NCBI RefSeq assembly: GCF_000816845.1
Contig: NZ_CP006879.1
Location: 62,001 to 126,000 of the forward strand
DNA length: 64,000 nt
Reading direction: 5' to 3'
Source of the DNA: Rhizobium gallicum bv. gallicum R602sp
GTDB lineage: Bacteria; Pseudomonadota; Alphaproteobacteria; Rhizobiales; Rhizobiaceae
Position 1 is the stretch's first letter. Each line of letters begins with the position of its first letter. The position numbers were made by a program, and so were the translations under genes. The notes under the pieces were generated by a model, which worked only from the letters and a program-made list of their open reading frames with translations, ran no database searches and had not been told where the DNA came from. Shown in pieces: positions 46,084 to 54,326 of the stretch.

Positions 46084-46293
46084 GATTGACAATAGCGCAT
46101 CGGAAATACGCCAACGTGCCCAGGATCTATCGAAGCGCACGGAACAAACAACAGGCTGCTTCTCTGCGAGAAACTGCCGCTGCTCTCGATCAGATCACGC
46201 GGAAGATCTCCAGTTCCTCCAGACGTACCGAGGAGGCGCGCCAGGTAGCAATGGAGGCGAATGAGTCGGCACGCAGTTCTGGTAGGGTGATGT
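46084..46293 (+). pseudogene. Chemoreceptor (MCP) signalling-domain fragment
   Basis: Two adjacent frames together read NSASEIRQRAQDLSKRTEQ, then (shifted) QAASLRETAAALDQIT and EARQVAMEANESARSSGRVM before a stop. This is the start of an MCP cytoplasmic coiled coil (compare [20 protein letters not shown] in the intact receptor at 18047-20581). Nothing follows of the signalling tip. It is a short leftover in the 600-bp interval after the ABC operon. Confidence 0.65.
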
Positions 46294-46500
46294 AAGGCGT
46301 TTTCTCCCATGCAAGCCATCGAACAATGCTGCTGAGCGTTGGCAGGGAAACTTGGGAACGCTGCAAGCGCGACGCCACGACCGGTGCCTTCGCTGTCCTG
46401 TGCGCCGGCCATTCGGGGCACGTCGAATTTCGATTTCGCAATTCAAGCTGAGAATTGGTTCTGATCACGAGATCACAGACCAAATTTTTACCGGGTGTTT

Positions 46501-46716
46501 ATGACGTGGAAACTCTCGCCCTTTGAAAGATCGTGCCTCTGGTGGATATCGGTGGGCAGGAGTGTCGCCGAAATTGCCTTGCTTGAAGGCAAGGGCGAAG
46601 CCGAAATTCGTCTATGTCTGGACCGAGCGGTTGTCTCCCTCGGTGCGACCTCGATGGAGGATGCGCTCAAGAAGGCGAATCTCCTTAGGTCTGATCGCCT
46701 GATAGTGCCCCGCTAA
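46501..46716 (+). CDS. Small helix-turn-helix protein, LuxR/GerE-like
   Basis: This 71-residue protein (MTWKLSPFERSCLWWISVGR) follows the GerE pattern LTPREREVLRWIAEGKS. Its second half, EIRLCLDRAVVSLGATSMED then ALKKANLL, fits the recognition and last helices. The protein is only the DNA-binding module without a sensory domain. ATG 46501 is used; a GTG six bases upstream is possible. Similar tiny LuxR-like proteins occur on rhizobial plasmids. The target is unknown. Confidence 0.55.
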   Translation: MTWKLSPFERSCLWWISVGRSVAEIALLEGKGEAEIRLCLDRAVVSLGATSMEDALKKANLLRSDRLIVPR

Positions 46717-47012
46717 CACATTGGTAACGTTACCGCTTTTGGCTCCTGGCCTTTACGCGTATGCCTCATTGCTGGCGATATGGGGCAGGGCGCGGATGAG
46801 GAGTTCGTCTTGTCACAATGTATCGTTCACGCGCCATCATCGAGCTCCTTCGGCATGAGGCTGGCCGTCTGCCCTGCGGGCAGTTTTGGTGGAGACCCGG
46901 ATATGCCTTGGGATGCTTCTCGGGAAGAGCCCAAAGCGGGAATCCGCCCGTCCGGTTCTGTGAAGGCAAAAGCCGAATGGCTGAGCTACTCGCTACGATC
47001 AGGACCGCGTAT
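46717..47012. other. Intergenic interval, no supported gene
   Basis: About 300 bp lie between the HTH gene and the convergent end of the GntR gene. A 137-residue plus-strand frame (46780-47193) runs antisense into the GntR gene and shows no family features. No regulatory dyad or terminator was recognised. Confidence 0.4.
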
Positions 47013-47666
47013 TTACAAACTTCTCACCAGCCAAGCAAGACTTGTTGACCGTCGTTCGTTTGCCTCGTGTACGACGCGCGCGAGAGCGCTCTGTTCCACG
47101 TCAAGGTGGCTCATTAATGCGGACTCCACCACACTCGTTGCCTTGCCTAGCTGGGGGATCGCACCCATCAGTCTTGCGAGGCTTTTTTCGTAAGAAGGAC
47201 TAAGCTCCGTCTTAGTTATCTCCATCCGGATAGGATGAGAGCAAAAACAGAATTTGTCGATAATTCTGCAAACCTCGCAATTTGCCGACAGCTGGGCGAT
47301 ATTGGCAAAGATGGTTTCCGCATAGACTGCGAGCTGGTCGCGGGGCGGGTTATCACGCGCACGCCGGCCACTGTCCGGAATATGCGGCGGCACACGCCTT
47401 AGTGCGGAGCTGAGGGTTTGACGTGCGACAACATATAAGTCCAATAGCGCCCCTTCCACGAGGGGCCTGGTGAAATAGCCTCTTTGAGGGATGGAGAGAA
47501 TCTTGCCCTCCGCGGCAAGTCGGATAAGCGCTTCGCGTACCGGGGTCCGACCAAGGTTAAGTTTGGAGGCAAGCTCCTGGTCACTGAGATGTTGCGCCGG
47601 CACGCGGGCATAGCTGTAGAGCAATTGAAGAACAGCATTGTAGGCAGTGTCAGCCTTTGCCGGCAT
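47013..47666 (-). CDS. GntR-family regulator (FadR/FCD branch)
   Basis: This 217-residue protein begins at ATG 47666 (MPAKADTAYNAVLQLL) behind AGGTGA. The winged helix is clear: SDQELASKLNLGRTPVREAL, then IRLAAEGKILSIPQRGYFTR. The C-terminal half is helical and FCD-like, although it is somewhat degenerate (QLSANCEVCRIIDKFCF, then ARLMGAIPQLGKATSVVESA). A longer frame to 47801 exists. Codon use and base composition appear more A/T-rich than in the flanking ABC operons, suggesting a separate origin. Confidence 0.78.
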   Translation of the reverse strand: MPAKADTAYNAVLQLLYSYARVPAQHLSDQELASKLNLGRTPVREALIRLAAEGKILSIPQRGYFTRPLVEGALLDLYVVARQTLSSALRRVPPHIPDSGRRARDNPPRDQLAVYAETIFANIAQLSANCEVCRIIDKFCFCSHPIRMEITKTELSPSYEKSLARLMGAIPQLGKATSVVESALMSHLDVEQSALARVVHEANERRSTSLAWLVRSL

Positions 47667-47801
47667 CGGTTCACCTGCGAAAACTGGAACGGCTATCCCA
47701 CGACATTGGAGCGAATTCTCACAGAGCCACATTTTTTTATTTCCTCTGTCGATGTGCTTTGAAGACCGCGTAGCGCGCGGCAAGTTCAAAACACTACACA
47801 A

Positions 47802-47987
47802 CTAATTGCCCAGCTTAGGGATTTTGTATGGGCGATGATTTTTGAGGTCTAATATAGACGACAGTCGGGCTGAGGTTAAAGTCTGCGGTTTTTTGACGCG
47901 CTGAAGCACATCTGTTGCAGCCTCCGATACCTTCAACGTGGGCACGTCACCTGAGTCTCGGAGGCAAGTTGAGCACTCGAAAGCCAA
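47802..47987 (-). CDS. Hypothetical short protein, doubtful
   Basis: A 61-residue frame starts MAFECSTCLRDSGDVPTLKV and ends HRPYKIPKLGN. I recognise no family. A conventional ribosome-binding site is not obvious, and it may be chance. It is listed because it fills the gap between the GntR and acetyltransferase genes on the same strand. Confidence 0.2.
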   Translation of the reverse strand: MAFECSTCLRDSGDVPTLKVSEAATDVLQRVKKPQTLTSARLSSILDLKNHRPYKIPKLGN

Positions 47988-48012
47988 TTCAACTCAGATA
48001 AAGTTGCTTGAT

Positions 48013-48516
48013 TTAGCCAGTCCGGGCGCCCAGCAAAATCTTTGTCATTAAAGCCGCGTCGCCATAAGGCGTCCGCACTCGGTCAATGTCCAGCCAGTCA
48101 TTCTTCATGTAGAGGCCCTTTGCGTCCTCTGTTGTAAGGTAAAGCCTTTCACAGCCGAGGCGCAAAGCTTCGTGCTCCAACCTCTTGATCAGCAACGAAG
48201 CTATTCCTTTATTGCGGTGGAATGGATGGACGTATAGCGACTTGAGCCATGGGGAAAGGTCGGGTCTTCCTTTAAAATCGCTCTCGTTCAGGCTGATCAT
48301 TCCCGCAGGTCTGCCATCTTCGACGGCAACCAATGTCAGCGGCAGAGAACTTTTTGTTGAGGTTTCGAATTCATGCTTCGTCTGCTCGAATGATCCATTG
48401 GCTTGGCAACCCCATTGTCCAAACGACCAGCTTGTGCAAACGGGGATCCAATCCCGACAACTCTCCAGATACTCGATCACTATCGGAGATCGAGTATGTA
48501 TTTGCTTCGCGGCCAT
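48013..48516 (-). CDS. GNAT-family N-acetyltransferase
   Basis: This 167-residue protein has the acetyl-CoA-binding core KSLYVHPFHRNKGIASLLIK (motif A, R/Q-x-x-G-x-G/A variant with RNKGIA), followed by RLEHEALRLGCERLYLTTED and a YMKNDWLDID motif B. The N-terminal part is less conserved. The substrate is unknown. It belongs to the A/T-richer island with the HAD and DegT genes and could modify the amino sugar that those genes suggest, but no overlap or tight spacing proves an operon. Confidence 0.85.
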   Translation of the reverse strand: MAAKQIHTRSPIVIEYLESCRDWIPVCTSWSFGQWGCQANGSFEQTKHEFETSTKSSLPLTLVAVEDGRPAGMISLNESDFKGRPDLSPWLKSLYVHPFHRNKGIASLLIKRLEHEALRLGCERLYLTTEDAKGLYMKNDWLDIDRVRTPYGDAALMTKILLGARTG

Positions 48517-48732
48517 CGTTTCTCCCTATTTTACCGGCGTGCCAGACGCTTTTAGATCGAGGCCCATCGTAAGGGGGACCTTAAAGCGCGATGATTCTCT
48601 CGCCAAATGGGATTCGCAGCAACTAATAAGCATATGAGTCCTCACGCGCAAAGTCACTAGTGCATCAGCCGCTTCGGCGCTTGGTTCGTGGCATATTCGG
48701 ATTAGCTTCCACGGCGTCCAGCGGCCCGACAA

Positions 48733-49401
48733 TCAATCTGCTAGGATCTTTGGTAACGCTGTCATATGGCTGAATGTTCTCATCGCACCTGCTTCCATCA
48801 ATTTCTCAGCATGTCCGGGAGGACAATGAGAACCCCCGACGAAACCAATGACCCGCATTCGAGCCGCCACTGCCGCCTGAACTCCAGCAACGCTATCTTC
48901 GATGACTAGGCAGGCCTCAGCCGATGTATTCATTCTCTGAGATGCAAACAGAAAAAGATCTGGGGCGGGCTTGCCACATGCGACTTGGGAAGCACTGAAA
49001 ACCCAAGGCGAAAAATGATCGTACAGGTCTGTTAGTTTAAGTGCAAAATGCAGCTTTTCCAGATCGCTGCTCGATGCCACGCATCTCTCCACATTGATGG
49101 CGTCCAAAGCTTGATTAACGCCCGAAATGGCTTTGAGATCGCTGGCATACCGTCTGCCAATCTCTGCCATCACACATTCATGATGACCCTTCGGCAAACG
49201 TAAGCCAGACTCGGCTTCGATGATTGAGTAACTTTGCTGATCGGTCATGCCTATGAAGCGACTATTATAAGTATCGGCGGAAATATTATATCCGTATCCG
49301 GCCAGAGCTTCGACATGCACAGCGGTAGCAATGATTTCACTGTCGACTAGAACTCCATCACAATCGAAAATTAGGAGCTTTGGAGTTTTGTAAGTGGCCA
49401 T
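48733..49401 (-). CDS. HAD-superfamily phosphatase (beta-phosphoglucomutase-like)
   Basis: From ATG 49401 (MATYKTPKLLIFDCDGVLVD) the product is 222 residues. The nucleophile motif DCDGVLVDSE, motif II CVASSSDLEKL, motif III Lys in VACGKPAPDLFLFA, and motif IV IEDSVAGVQAA are all present. The cap helps select sugar phosphates in the GPH/beta-PGM subfamily. It lies 84 bp downstream of the DegT-type aminotransferase gene on the same strand. Together they suggest formation or dephosphorylation of an amino-sugar or aminocyclitol phosphate. Confidence 0.9.
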   Translation of the reverse strand: MATYKTPKLLIFDCDGVLVDSEIIATAVHVEALAGYGYNISADTYNSRFIGMTDQQSYSIIEAESGLRLPKGHHECVMAEIGRRYASDLKAISGVNQALDAINVERCVASSSDLEKLHFALKLTDLYDHFSPWVFSASQVACGKPAPDLFLFASQRMNTSAEACLVIEDSVAGVQAAVAARMRVIGFVGGSHCPPGHAEKLMEAGAMRTFSHMTALPKILAD

Positions 49402-49485
49402 AGGATTACACCATTGTCGACACAATCAACGCTGCAAGAGAGCGAGCCGGAAAATGTAGGCTGAATTTTCCCATCCCTGTCTTCT

Positions 49486-50772
49486 TTAAATGGTTGTTGC
49501 GATATCGGAAATCTTTGGGCCGAACTTGGAAAGAGCCTTCCAAACCCTGTGAAACGCCTCCGCGTAAAGTTCCATTACCTCGGCTTCATTGGGTGGCGCG
49601 ATCTCCGATACGTAAAACATCGTATCCAAGAGTTTTACCGTATTGGGAAAGTCGCTGGCCCTCCAATCGTTGGCAATGGTCGGCAGATATTCGAAGACGG
49701 GCTTCGTAAGCCAAACCAAAACGGGCACACCTTCGGCCTGTAGCAGTTTCACCACGGTATCCCTTGCGGCCGGACCTGGCCTGAAACCGAGTGCTTCCGG
49801 TTCGATTCGAAGCGGGAAATTGAGCATGGACTGATTGCAGTCAAATGGGTCGAAGAGAGGAAAAATACCTGACAGATCTCGGATCATCTCCCATAGAAGT
49901 TTTCCGTTATTTCTTCGAATCTGAAGTTGTGTTTCCAGATCAATCACTCGCATTTTTGCGATAGATGAAGAGAAGACGTTGGGGCGGTAGTTATATCCTT
50001 CTGAGTAGGGGGAAAAAGTTCGTTCTCCATTGCGAGATGAGCTTGTCAGCGAAACGCGGTCCACATGTTTAATCAGATTTGGGTCTTCCGTAATCACAAA
50101 CCCTAGTTCGCCGGCTCCAAGGTGCTTTGCGCCGTTGCCGGACAAAGCGAGCGCGTCGGTATCAATGTATGCCCCATCTACGATCGCTTTAATGGCGCCG
50201 ATCGATTGGCAAACGTCATCGATGACTGCAACCCCTTGAGCACGCGCGGCAGACCTTGCATGAGGAACAAGAATATTATTCCCAAAGAGGTGGGTGATGA
50301 GAGTTGCTGCGACGCCTGGTCCGAACCTGTCGGCTGCCGCCTCTTGATCGATACCGGCCAAGTTCAGGTCAACATCAACGAAGACCGGCCGGAGGCCACT
50401 GATTGCAATTGGTCCAACCGCGCCGGGCCAGTTCAGCGCTGCGGTAACCACACTCTCGCCTCGGTCTTTGACATAATCGAGTTCGATATGGATCGCCGCC
50501 GTACCACTGCCGACGGCGCGGACTTTCCACTTACCGGTCCATGTTGCGAGATTTTGCTCCAAGTCAGCCACGATTGGGTGGTTAACCCGATGATACCTTC
50601 CACTATCTACAACTTCGCGGAGAGCATCCAAATGCTCCTTCTTTGGAGCTGGCCAAGGCGTGATCCGCCCTGGAGGGACGACGGGTTCCCCGCCGAGGAA
50701 GGCGAGATCCATTTCCTGCCAGGGCCCTCTGGTATTGTAAACGTCCAGATTATTGCTGGTATGTCCGTTCAT
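49486..50772 (-). CDS. DegT/DnrJ/EryC1/StrS-family aminotransferase
   Basis: This 428-residue PLP enzyme of the sugar aminotransferase family shows AVGSGTAAIHIELDYVKDRG (cofactor phosphate site), ITHLFGNNILVP, VIDDVCQSIGAIKA (Asp contacting the pyridine N), and SGNGAKHLGAGELGFV with the Schiff-base Lys in AKHLG. Family members aminate keto sugars or keto-cyclitols. The gene starts a minus-strand unit with the HAD phosphatase, divergent from a ROK regulator. No nucleotide-sugar enzymes are nearby, so the substrate may be a free or phosphorylated keto sugar. Confidence 0.9.
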   Translation of the reverse strand: MNGHTSNNLDVYNTRGPWQEMDLAFLGGEPVVPPGRITPWPAPKKEHLDALREVVDSGRYHRVNHPIVADLEQNLATWTGKWKVRAVGSGTAAIHIELDYVKDRGESVVTAALNWPGAVGPIAISGLRPVFVDVDLNLAGIDQEAAADRFGPGVAATLITHLFGNNILVPHARSAARAQGVAVIDDVCQSIGAIKAIVDGAYIDTDALALSGNGAKHLGAGELGFVITEDPNLIKHVDRVSLTSSSRNGERTFSPYSEGYNYRPNVFSSSIAKMRVIDLETQLQIRRNNGKLLWEMIRDLSGIFPLFDPFDCNQSMLNFPLRIEPEALGFRPGPAARDTVVKLLQAEGVPVLVWLTKPVFEYLPTIANDWRASDFPNTVKLLDTMFYVSEIAPPNEAEVMELYAEAFHRVWKALSKFGPKISDIATTI

Positions 50773-51182
50773 TTGCTTCTCCGACCGCTAGTCGCGATAG
50801 ATCCTGTGGCGATTTCCGAAATATGTCTAATGTTTTCCGGAGGTAAAACAACAGATAGCAAAAATATATTTTTAAATATATTTTATGAATGACAGAAGTG
50901 CCGATTTTAATCTGGATTTTGCTGAAGATGTATGTATGAGGGGCATTATATATACTGAAGTAACACTTCTTATTTACGCAGTGAGATGATGGCCTGGTGG
51001 GGAGCTTCGGCTTTTTTGATAGTCGCCTACACCAACCAAGATCATCGGAGGGAAAGGAGATTCTCAATCGGCTAGCCACACAGGCCCAAATTACAATCCA
51101 AGGCTCTGGGAAACGTCAGACAATGGTCATGAGGAATTCGGCGCGAAGGCATTCGCGTTCGATGAAGAGAGGGTTGGATCTA
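50773..51182. promoter_or_regulatory. A/T-rich divergent promoter region with a perfect A/T palindrome
   Basis: The 410-bp interval separates the divergent DegT-type and ROK genes and is much richer in A/T than the window average by eye. At 50861-50884, AAAATATATTT and AAATATATTTT form a perfect 11-bp inverted repeat around TT, composed only of A and T. It could be an operator, a silencer-nucleation site or a simple A/T tract. Plus-strand frames in this interval lack family features. Confidence 0.5.
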
Positions 51183-52490
51183 ATGGAGTCCATGATAAAA
51201 AGATTAGGAAAACGATCATTTGGAGAAAATGCGGATAGTCCTAGTGGATCCAGAAAGCTCTGTTTCATGGGATCGCTCGCCGACAATAAAAACGGCTCCA
51301 AACGATTTAAGCCGGCTCATACTCTAATCTCAGCGGGTACACTAGGGCCGGCAAATCGGGGACGCTTGCTCCAGGCCTTATACGACATTGGCCCATCTAG
51401 CAGAGTGGATCTGGCGCGCGTCACCGGAGCAAGTCGAGCAACTATCGGCGGCATTGTCCAACCATTGATCGATCAAGGTATTCTTGTCGAAGGCGAAGTG
51501 GTTCCTGCTGACCGGGCCGGCGGAAAACCGGCTACCAAGTTGTGGTTCTCGAAGGAGGCCAAGCCAATATGCGCAGTCCTCCTGATGCACGATCGTGTCC
51601 GTACATGCTTGGTCTCTCTGGAGGGCGAGATCTATGCCCAACATCACGCCGGTTTGGCTAAAGGCCGAACAGATGCTTCCGATGCATTTCGGATCGTCAG
51701 TGCTTGTGTTGAAGAGACAATCGCTTCCGCCCACGTACCGGTTTTAGGCATCGGGGTGGCGGTCGCAGGAACGATTAACACGGAAACAGGTTCTATCGTG
51801 GCTATGAGCCTTGCGCCATACCTTGATGGATTTCCGATAGGAGCAGAGTTAACGAAAAGGTTCGGGGTTCCGGCCTGCATCGACCAAGATACCAGAGCTT
51901 TGCTTGTTGGCGATCGTTGGTTTGGGCAAGGACGTGGACAGAGAAATTTTGCTGTCGTCTATATCGGTGAGTCGTTGGATGCGGCCCTATACGTTGATGG
52001 ACATCTTTATAGGGGGACAGCGGGTGAAGCCGGAAAAATTGGTCATACCATCGTGCAACTTAATGGCCAGATGTGCCAATGCGGACGACGAGGATGTTGG
52101 GAAACGATCGCCACATTGAGATGGTTGAGAAACGAAGCACAAGCCAGGGGGTTGCCGCGACCTGGCTCGTTGAATGCGGGCCGCTTAGTGTCGCTAGCCG
52201 AGAATGGCATCAAAGGGGCAAAAAAACTACTTCAAGAGTACGCGTTCAATATTTCTGTTGGATTGGCGAACCTTCAGCAGCTGACGGCACCCAACTGCAT
52301 TATTCTGCATGGTGATGTCGTGCGTGGAGGAAAATCGATGTTAGATCCTATTGAAGCGAGCTTTCAAGAACTGACAGTCAATCTCGCGGATGAGGAGATC
52401 ACCCTCGCTCTTGGCGATAGTGAAGACGTAGCTGGCCTGCGCGGTGCCGCAGGCCTCGTTCTTTGTGAATTGCTAAATTTCATAATCTGA
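51183..52490 (+). CDS. ROK-family transcriptional regulator
   Basis: From ATG 51183 (MESMIKRLGKRSF) the product is 435 residues. The winged helix is NRGRLLQALYDIGPSSRVDL, then ARVTGASRATIGGIVQPLID; the ROK domain has CQCGRRGCWETIATL zinc ligands and EAGKIGHTIVQLNG. It is a paralogue of the regulator at 38768-40027, with clear similarity throughout. The start is uncertain: GTG 50997 and ATG 51267 are in frame. It is divergent from the aminotransferase gene and likely represses that unit in response to a sugar. Confidence 0.88.
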   Translation: MESMIKRLGKRSFGENADSPSGSRKLCFMGSLADNKNGSKRFKPAHTLISAGTLGPANRGRLLQALYDIGPSSRVDLARVTGASRATIGGIVQPLIDQGILVEGEVVPADRAGGKPATKLWFSKEAKPICAVLLMHDRVRTCLVSLEGEIYAQHHAGLAKGRTDASDAFRIVSACVEETIASAHVPVLGIGVAVAGTINTETGSIVAMSLAPYLDGFPIGAELTKRFGVPACIDQDTRALLVGDRWFGQGRGQRNFAVVYIGESLDAALYVDGHLYRGTAGEAGKIGHTIVQLNGQMCQCGRRGCWETIATLRWLRNEAQARGLPRPGSLNAGRLVSLAENGIKGAKKLLQEYAFNISVGLANLQQLTAPNCIILHGDVVRGGKSMLDPIEASFQELTVNLADEEITLALGDSEDVAGLRGAAGLVLCELLNFII

Positions 52491-52776
52491 CCAGAGATTC
52501 CGAAGAACTTGACGTGAAGAATGGTACAAAGCCTGATCTCGCAGAAGCTGACAATCTTGCGCTGGAAAATCTCTGAGGATGTATCGTTGCGTAAAGCCAT
52601 ACTAAGAAGCGCTCTTAGGCGGGCGTCGGCGGCTAAGGCAGTTCGGTAGAGACAGCAAACATTCATCGGCGTCCTCGCAGCCCAACCTTCCGGCAGCCGG
52701 CTAAGCGACGATTGCGCGATGTTCAAGAAGGTCATGCGCAGCACCGTGGCGGGATCAGCAGACAACATGCGGGCGA
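52491..52776. other. Interval without a recognised gene
   Basis: Between the ROK stop and the DUF2493-like remnant, a minus-strand frame runs antisense into the ROK gene (to 52768). It contains RMTFLNIAQSSLSRLPEGWA but no family I can name. No transposase signature was found. Probably an old junction between plasmid segments. Confidence 0.4.
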
Positions 52777-53112
52777 TGCGGATTTACCGGCGGCATGGAC
52801 TATAACGACCGTGAGCGCATCTGGGCCAAACTCGACCCATGCCAAGCATCCCGACATGGTCCTGCTGCACGGAGGTTCGCCCAAGAGTGCCGAGCGCATC
52901 GCCGCCTCTGGGCCGAAGCCCGTAAGGTCACGCAGATCAGCTTCAAGCCGAATTGGACGAAACACGCCAAGGCCGCCCCCTTCCGGCGCAACGACGAAAT
53001 GCTCTCGGTCATGCCGGCCGGGCTGATCGCTTTCCCCGGCAGCGGTATCACCGGCAATCTCGCCGACAAGACGCGCCGGCTCGGCATCCCGGTCTGGCGG
53101 GCCGGCGACTAG
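52777..53112 (+). pseudogene. DUF2493 (SLOG-like) protein, truncated and doubly frameshifted
   Basis: Three segments in alternating frames add up to a DUF2493 domain: GFTGGMDYNDRERIWAKLD, then THAKHPDMVLLHGGSPKSAE in a second frame, then KVTQISFKPNWTKHAKAAPF and LADKTRRLGIPVWRAGD back in the first. The GG(M)DY-D and LLHGG-PKGAE motifs belong to the nucleotide-binding Rossmann-like SLOG group common on rhizobial plasmids. The N-terminal half typical of rhizobial members is missing. Two compensating indels within 120 bp indicate decay. Confidence 0.7.
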
Positions 53113-53272
53113 GCCGCCTAGTCATGAGGGTTCTTCTCATACTGTCGATAAGCCGGTCACTGCGTAGCGGCCGGTTTTTCATTTGCCTTCCCAGTGGCAA
53201 AGATCGACGTTGTCGATTATATTGGCAGCATGACCCAGGAACAGGACATTTCGCGCAAGGTAGAGCAGACGG

Positions 53273-53440
53273 CGATCGTTTCTGTCGCAAGAGCTGGAGG
53301 AAGAGCCCAACGGCCTCCTCCTCGCGTTTGAAATGATGCACCAGCCTCTGACCGCCAGCACCGATGCGTCCCCATCGACGGATCAGGCACGCTTCCCCGA
53401 ACAGCGTCGGCTCGATCGAGCCGCGCGGCAAGCTGAAAAC
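53273..53440 (-). pseudogene. WGR-domain protein remnant
   Basis: The minus-strand frame RGSIEPTLFGEACLIRRWGR, IGAGGQRLVHHFKREEEAVG and LFLQLLRQKR is the WGR domain, with the diagnostic Trp-Gly-Arg. Small stand-alone WGR proteins occur on many rhizobial plasmids. Here the N-terminal strand and start are lost (stops at about 53450), and after RQKR the normal RGY ending is missing. WGR domains bind nucleic acid in PARP-type proteins; the role in plasmids is unknown. Confidence 0.6.
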
Positions 53441-53483
53441 GCTGCGCCCTACTAGGCGCTGCGGACCATACCAAGAAGCGGAA

Positions 53484-54326
53484 TCAGACGAAGGCGAAGT
53501 CCGAAGCGCTCAGGTGCAGACTGGCTAGGTTGGACACACTGTCCACCGCAGACAGGTGAGCGAACACATCCACGTGATTTCCCGAGGTGACATAGGCGAG
53601 ATCCGCCGTGTGGGTCTTGTAGTTGTGGTAGACGATGATGTCGCCGGCGCTCTCGCCGGATATCGCGCTCGCGGCGGCAGAGCCATCGGCGAAACTACGG
53701 TCGGTGATAACCACGACGTGCTCGCCGTTCGCACGCCAGGCATCGCCGCTGTAGAAGGTGTCCACCGGGTAACCTGACTGCACGCTGGCGTGGTTGATGA
53801 AGTTTGCGCCAACGCCATCGTTGTAGAGCCCCGGCGCATCGAAGGCGAAAGTATCCTGCTCCGGGTCGAAATCCGCGATGGTGGTGATATCCGGGTCGGG
53901 CCCCTGTTTCGGAAGCCCGGGCATTGGGTTATGCTGCCCGGGCATCGGGTCATGGAACTGGAACACGAACGTGTCGCGGCCTCCGTCACCCCTTAGCCAA
54001 TCCCTGCCGTCACCGATGAACAGAACATCATCGCCGCCACCGCCGCGGACATAGTCATTGTCCTGACCGGCCACGCGGGGTTGGTATCGATCATTGCCGC
54101 CGTATAAAACGTCGCTGCCGTCTTCGCCGTAGACCTGGTCATTACCCGGGCCGCCAAACACCCGGTCATTCCCGGCGCCACCGAAGGCTCGGTCAGTGCC
54201 CGCGCGACCGTCGATCCAGTCATTGCCGCCGTAATTCCAGAGCAGATCGTCATGATCGCTGCCGATGAGGGTGTCGGGCTCCTCGCTGCCCTTGAAGAAC
54301 TTTTCCCAGAACTTGAAATTTCCCAT
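53484..54326 (-). CDS. RTX-type calcium-binding (hemolysin-like repeat) protein
   Basis: This 280-residue protein has glycine/aspartate nonapeptide repeats between residues about 20 and 120: GGNDWIDG, FGGAGNDRVFGGPGNDQVYG, EDGSDVLYGG, GGGGDDVLFIGDGRDWLRGD. These form a Ca2+-binding beta-roll. A Pro/Met-rich linker (HDPMPGQHNPMPGLP) and a C-terminal domain follow, where ITTIADFDPEQDTFAFDAPG resembles the serralysin C-terminal motif. No signal peptide is present, consistent with type I secretion, but no secretion genes are nearby. Many RTX relatives are larger. The ending SDFAFV is hydrophobic, as in C-terminal type I signals. Confidence 0.85.
   Translation of the reverse strand: MGNFKFWEKFFKGSEEPDTLIGSDHDDLLWNYGGNDWIDGRAGTDRAFGGAGNDRVFGGPGNDQVYGEDGSDVLYGGNDRYQPRVAGQDNDYVRGGGGDDVLFIGDGRDWLRGDGGRDTFVFQFHDPMPGQHNPMPGLPKQGPDPDITTIADFDPEQDTFAFDAPGLYNDGVGANFINHASVQSGYPVDTFYSGDAWRANGEHVVVITDRSFADGSAAASAISGESAGDIIVYHNYKTHTADLAYVTSGNHVDVFAHLSAVDSVSNLASLHLSASDFAFV

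Noticed and set aside
49486-50772. Kanosamine (ntdABC-like) synthesis from the DegT and HAD pair plus the Gfo/Idh/MocA gene at 43630
   Set aside because: The dehydrogenase belongs to a separate operon 5 kb away and the DegT protein does not obviously resemble NtdA; kept only as a loose possibility.
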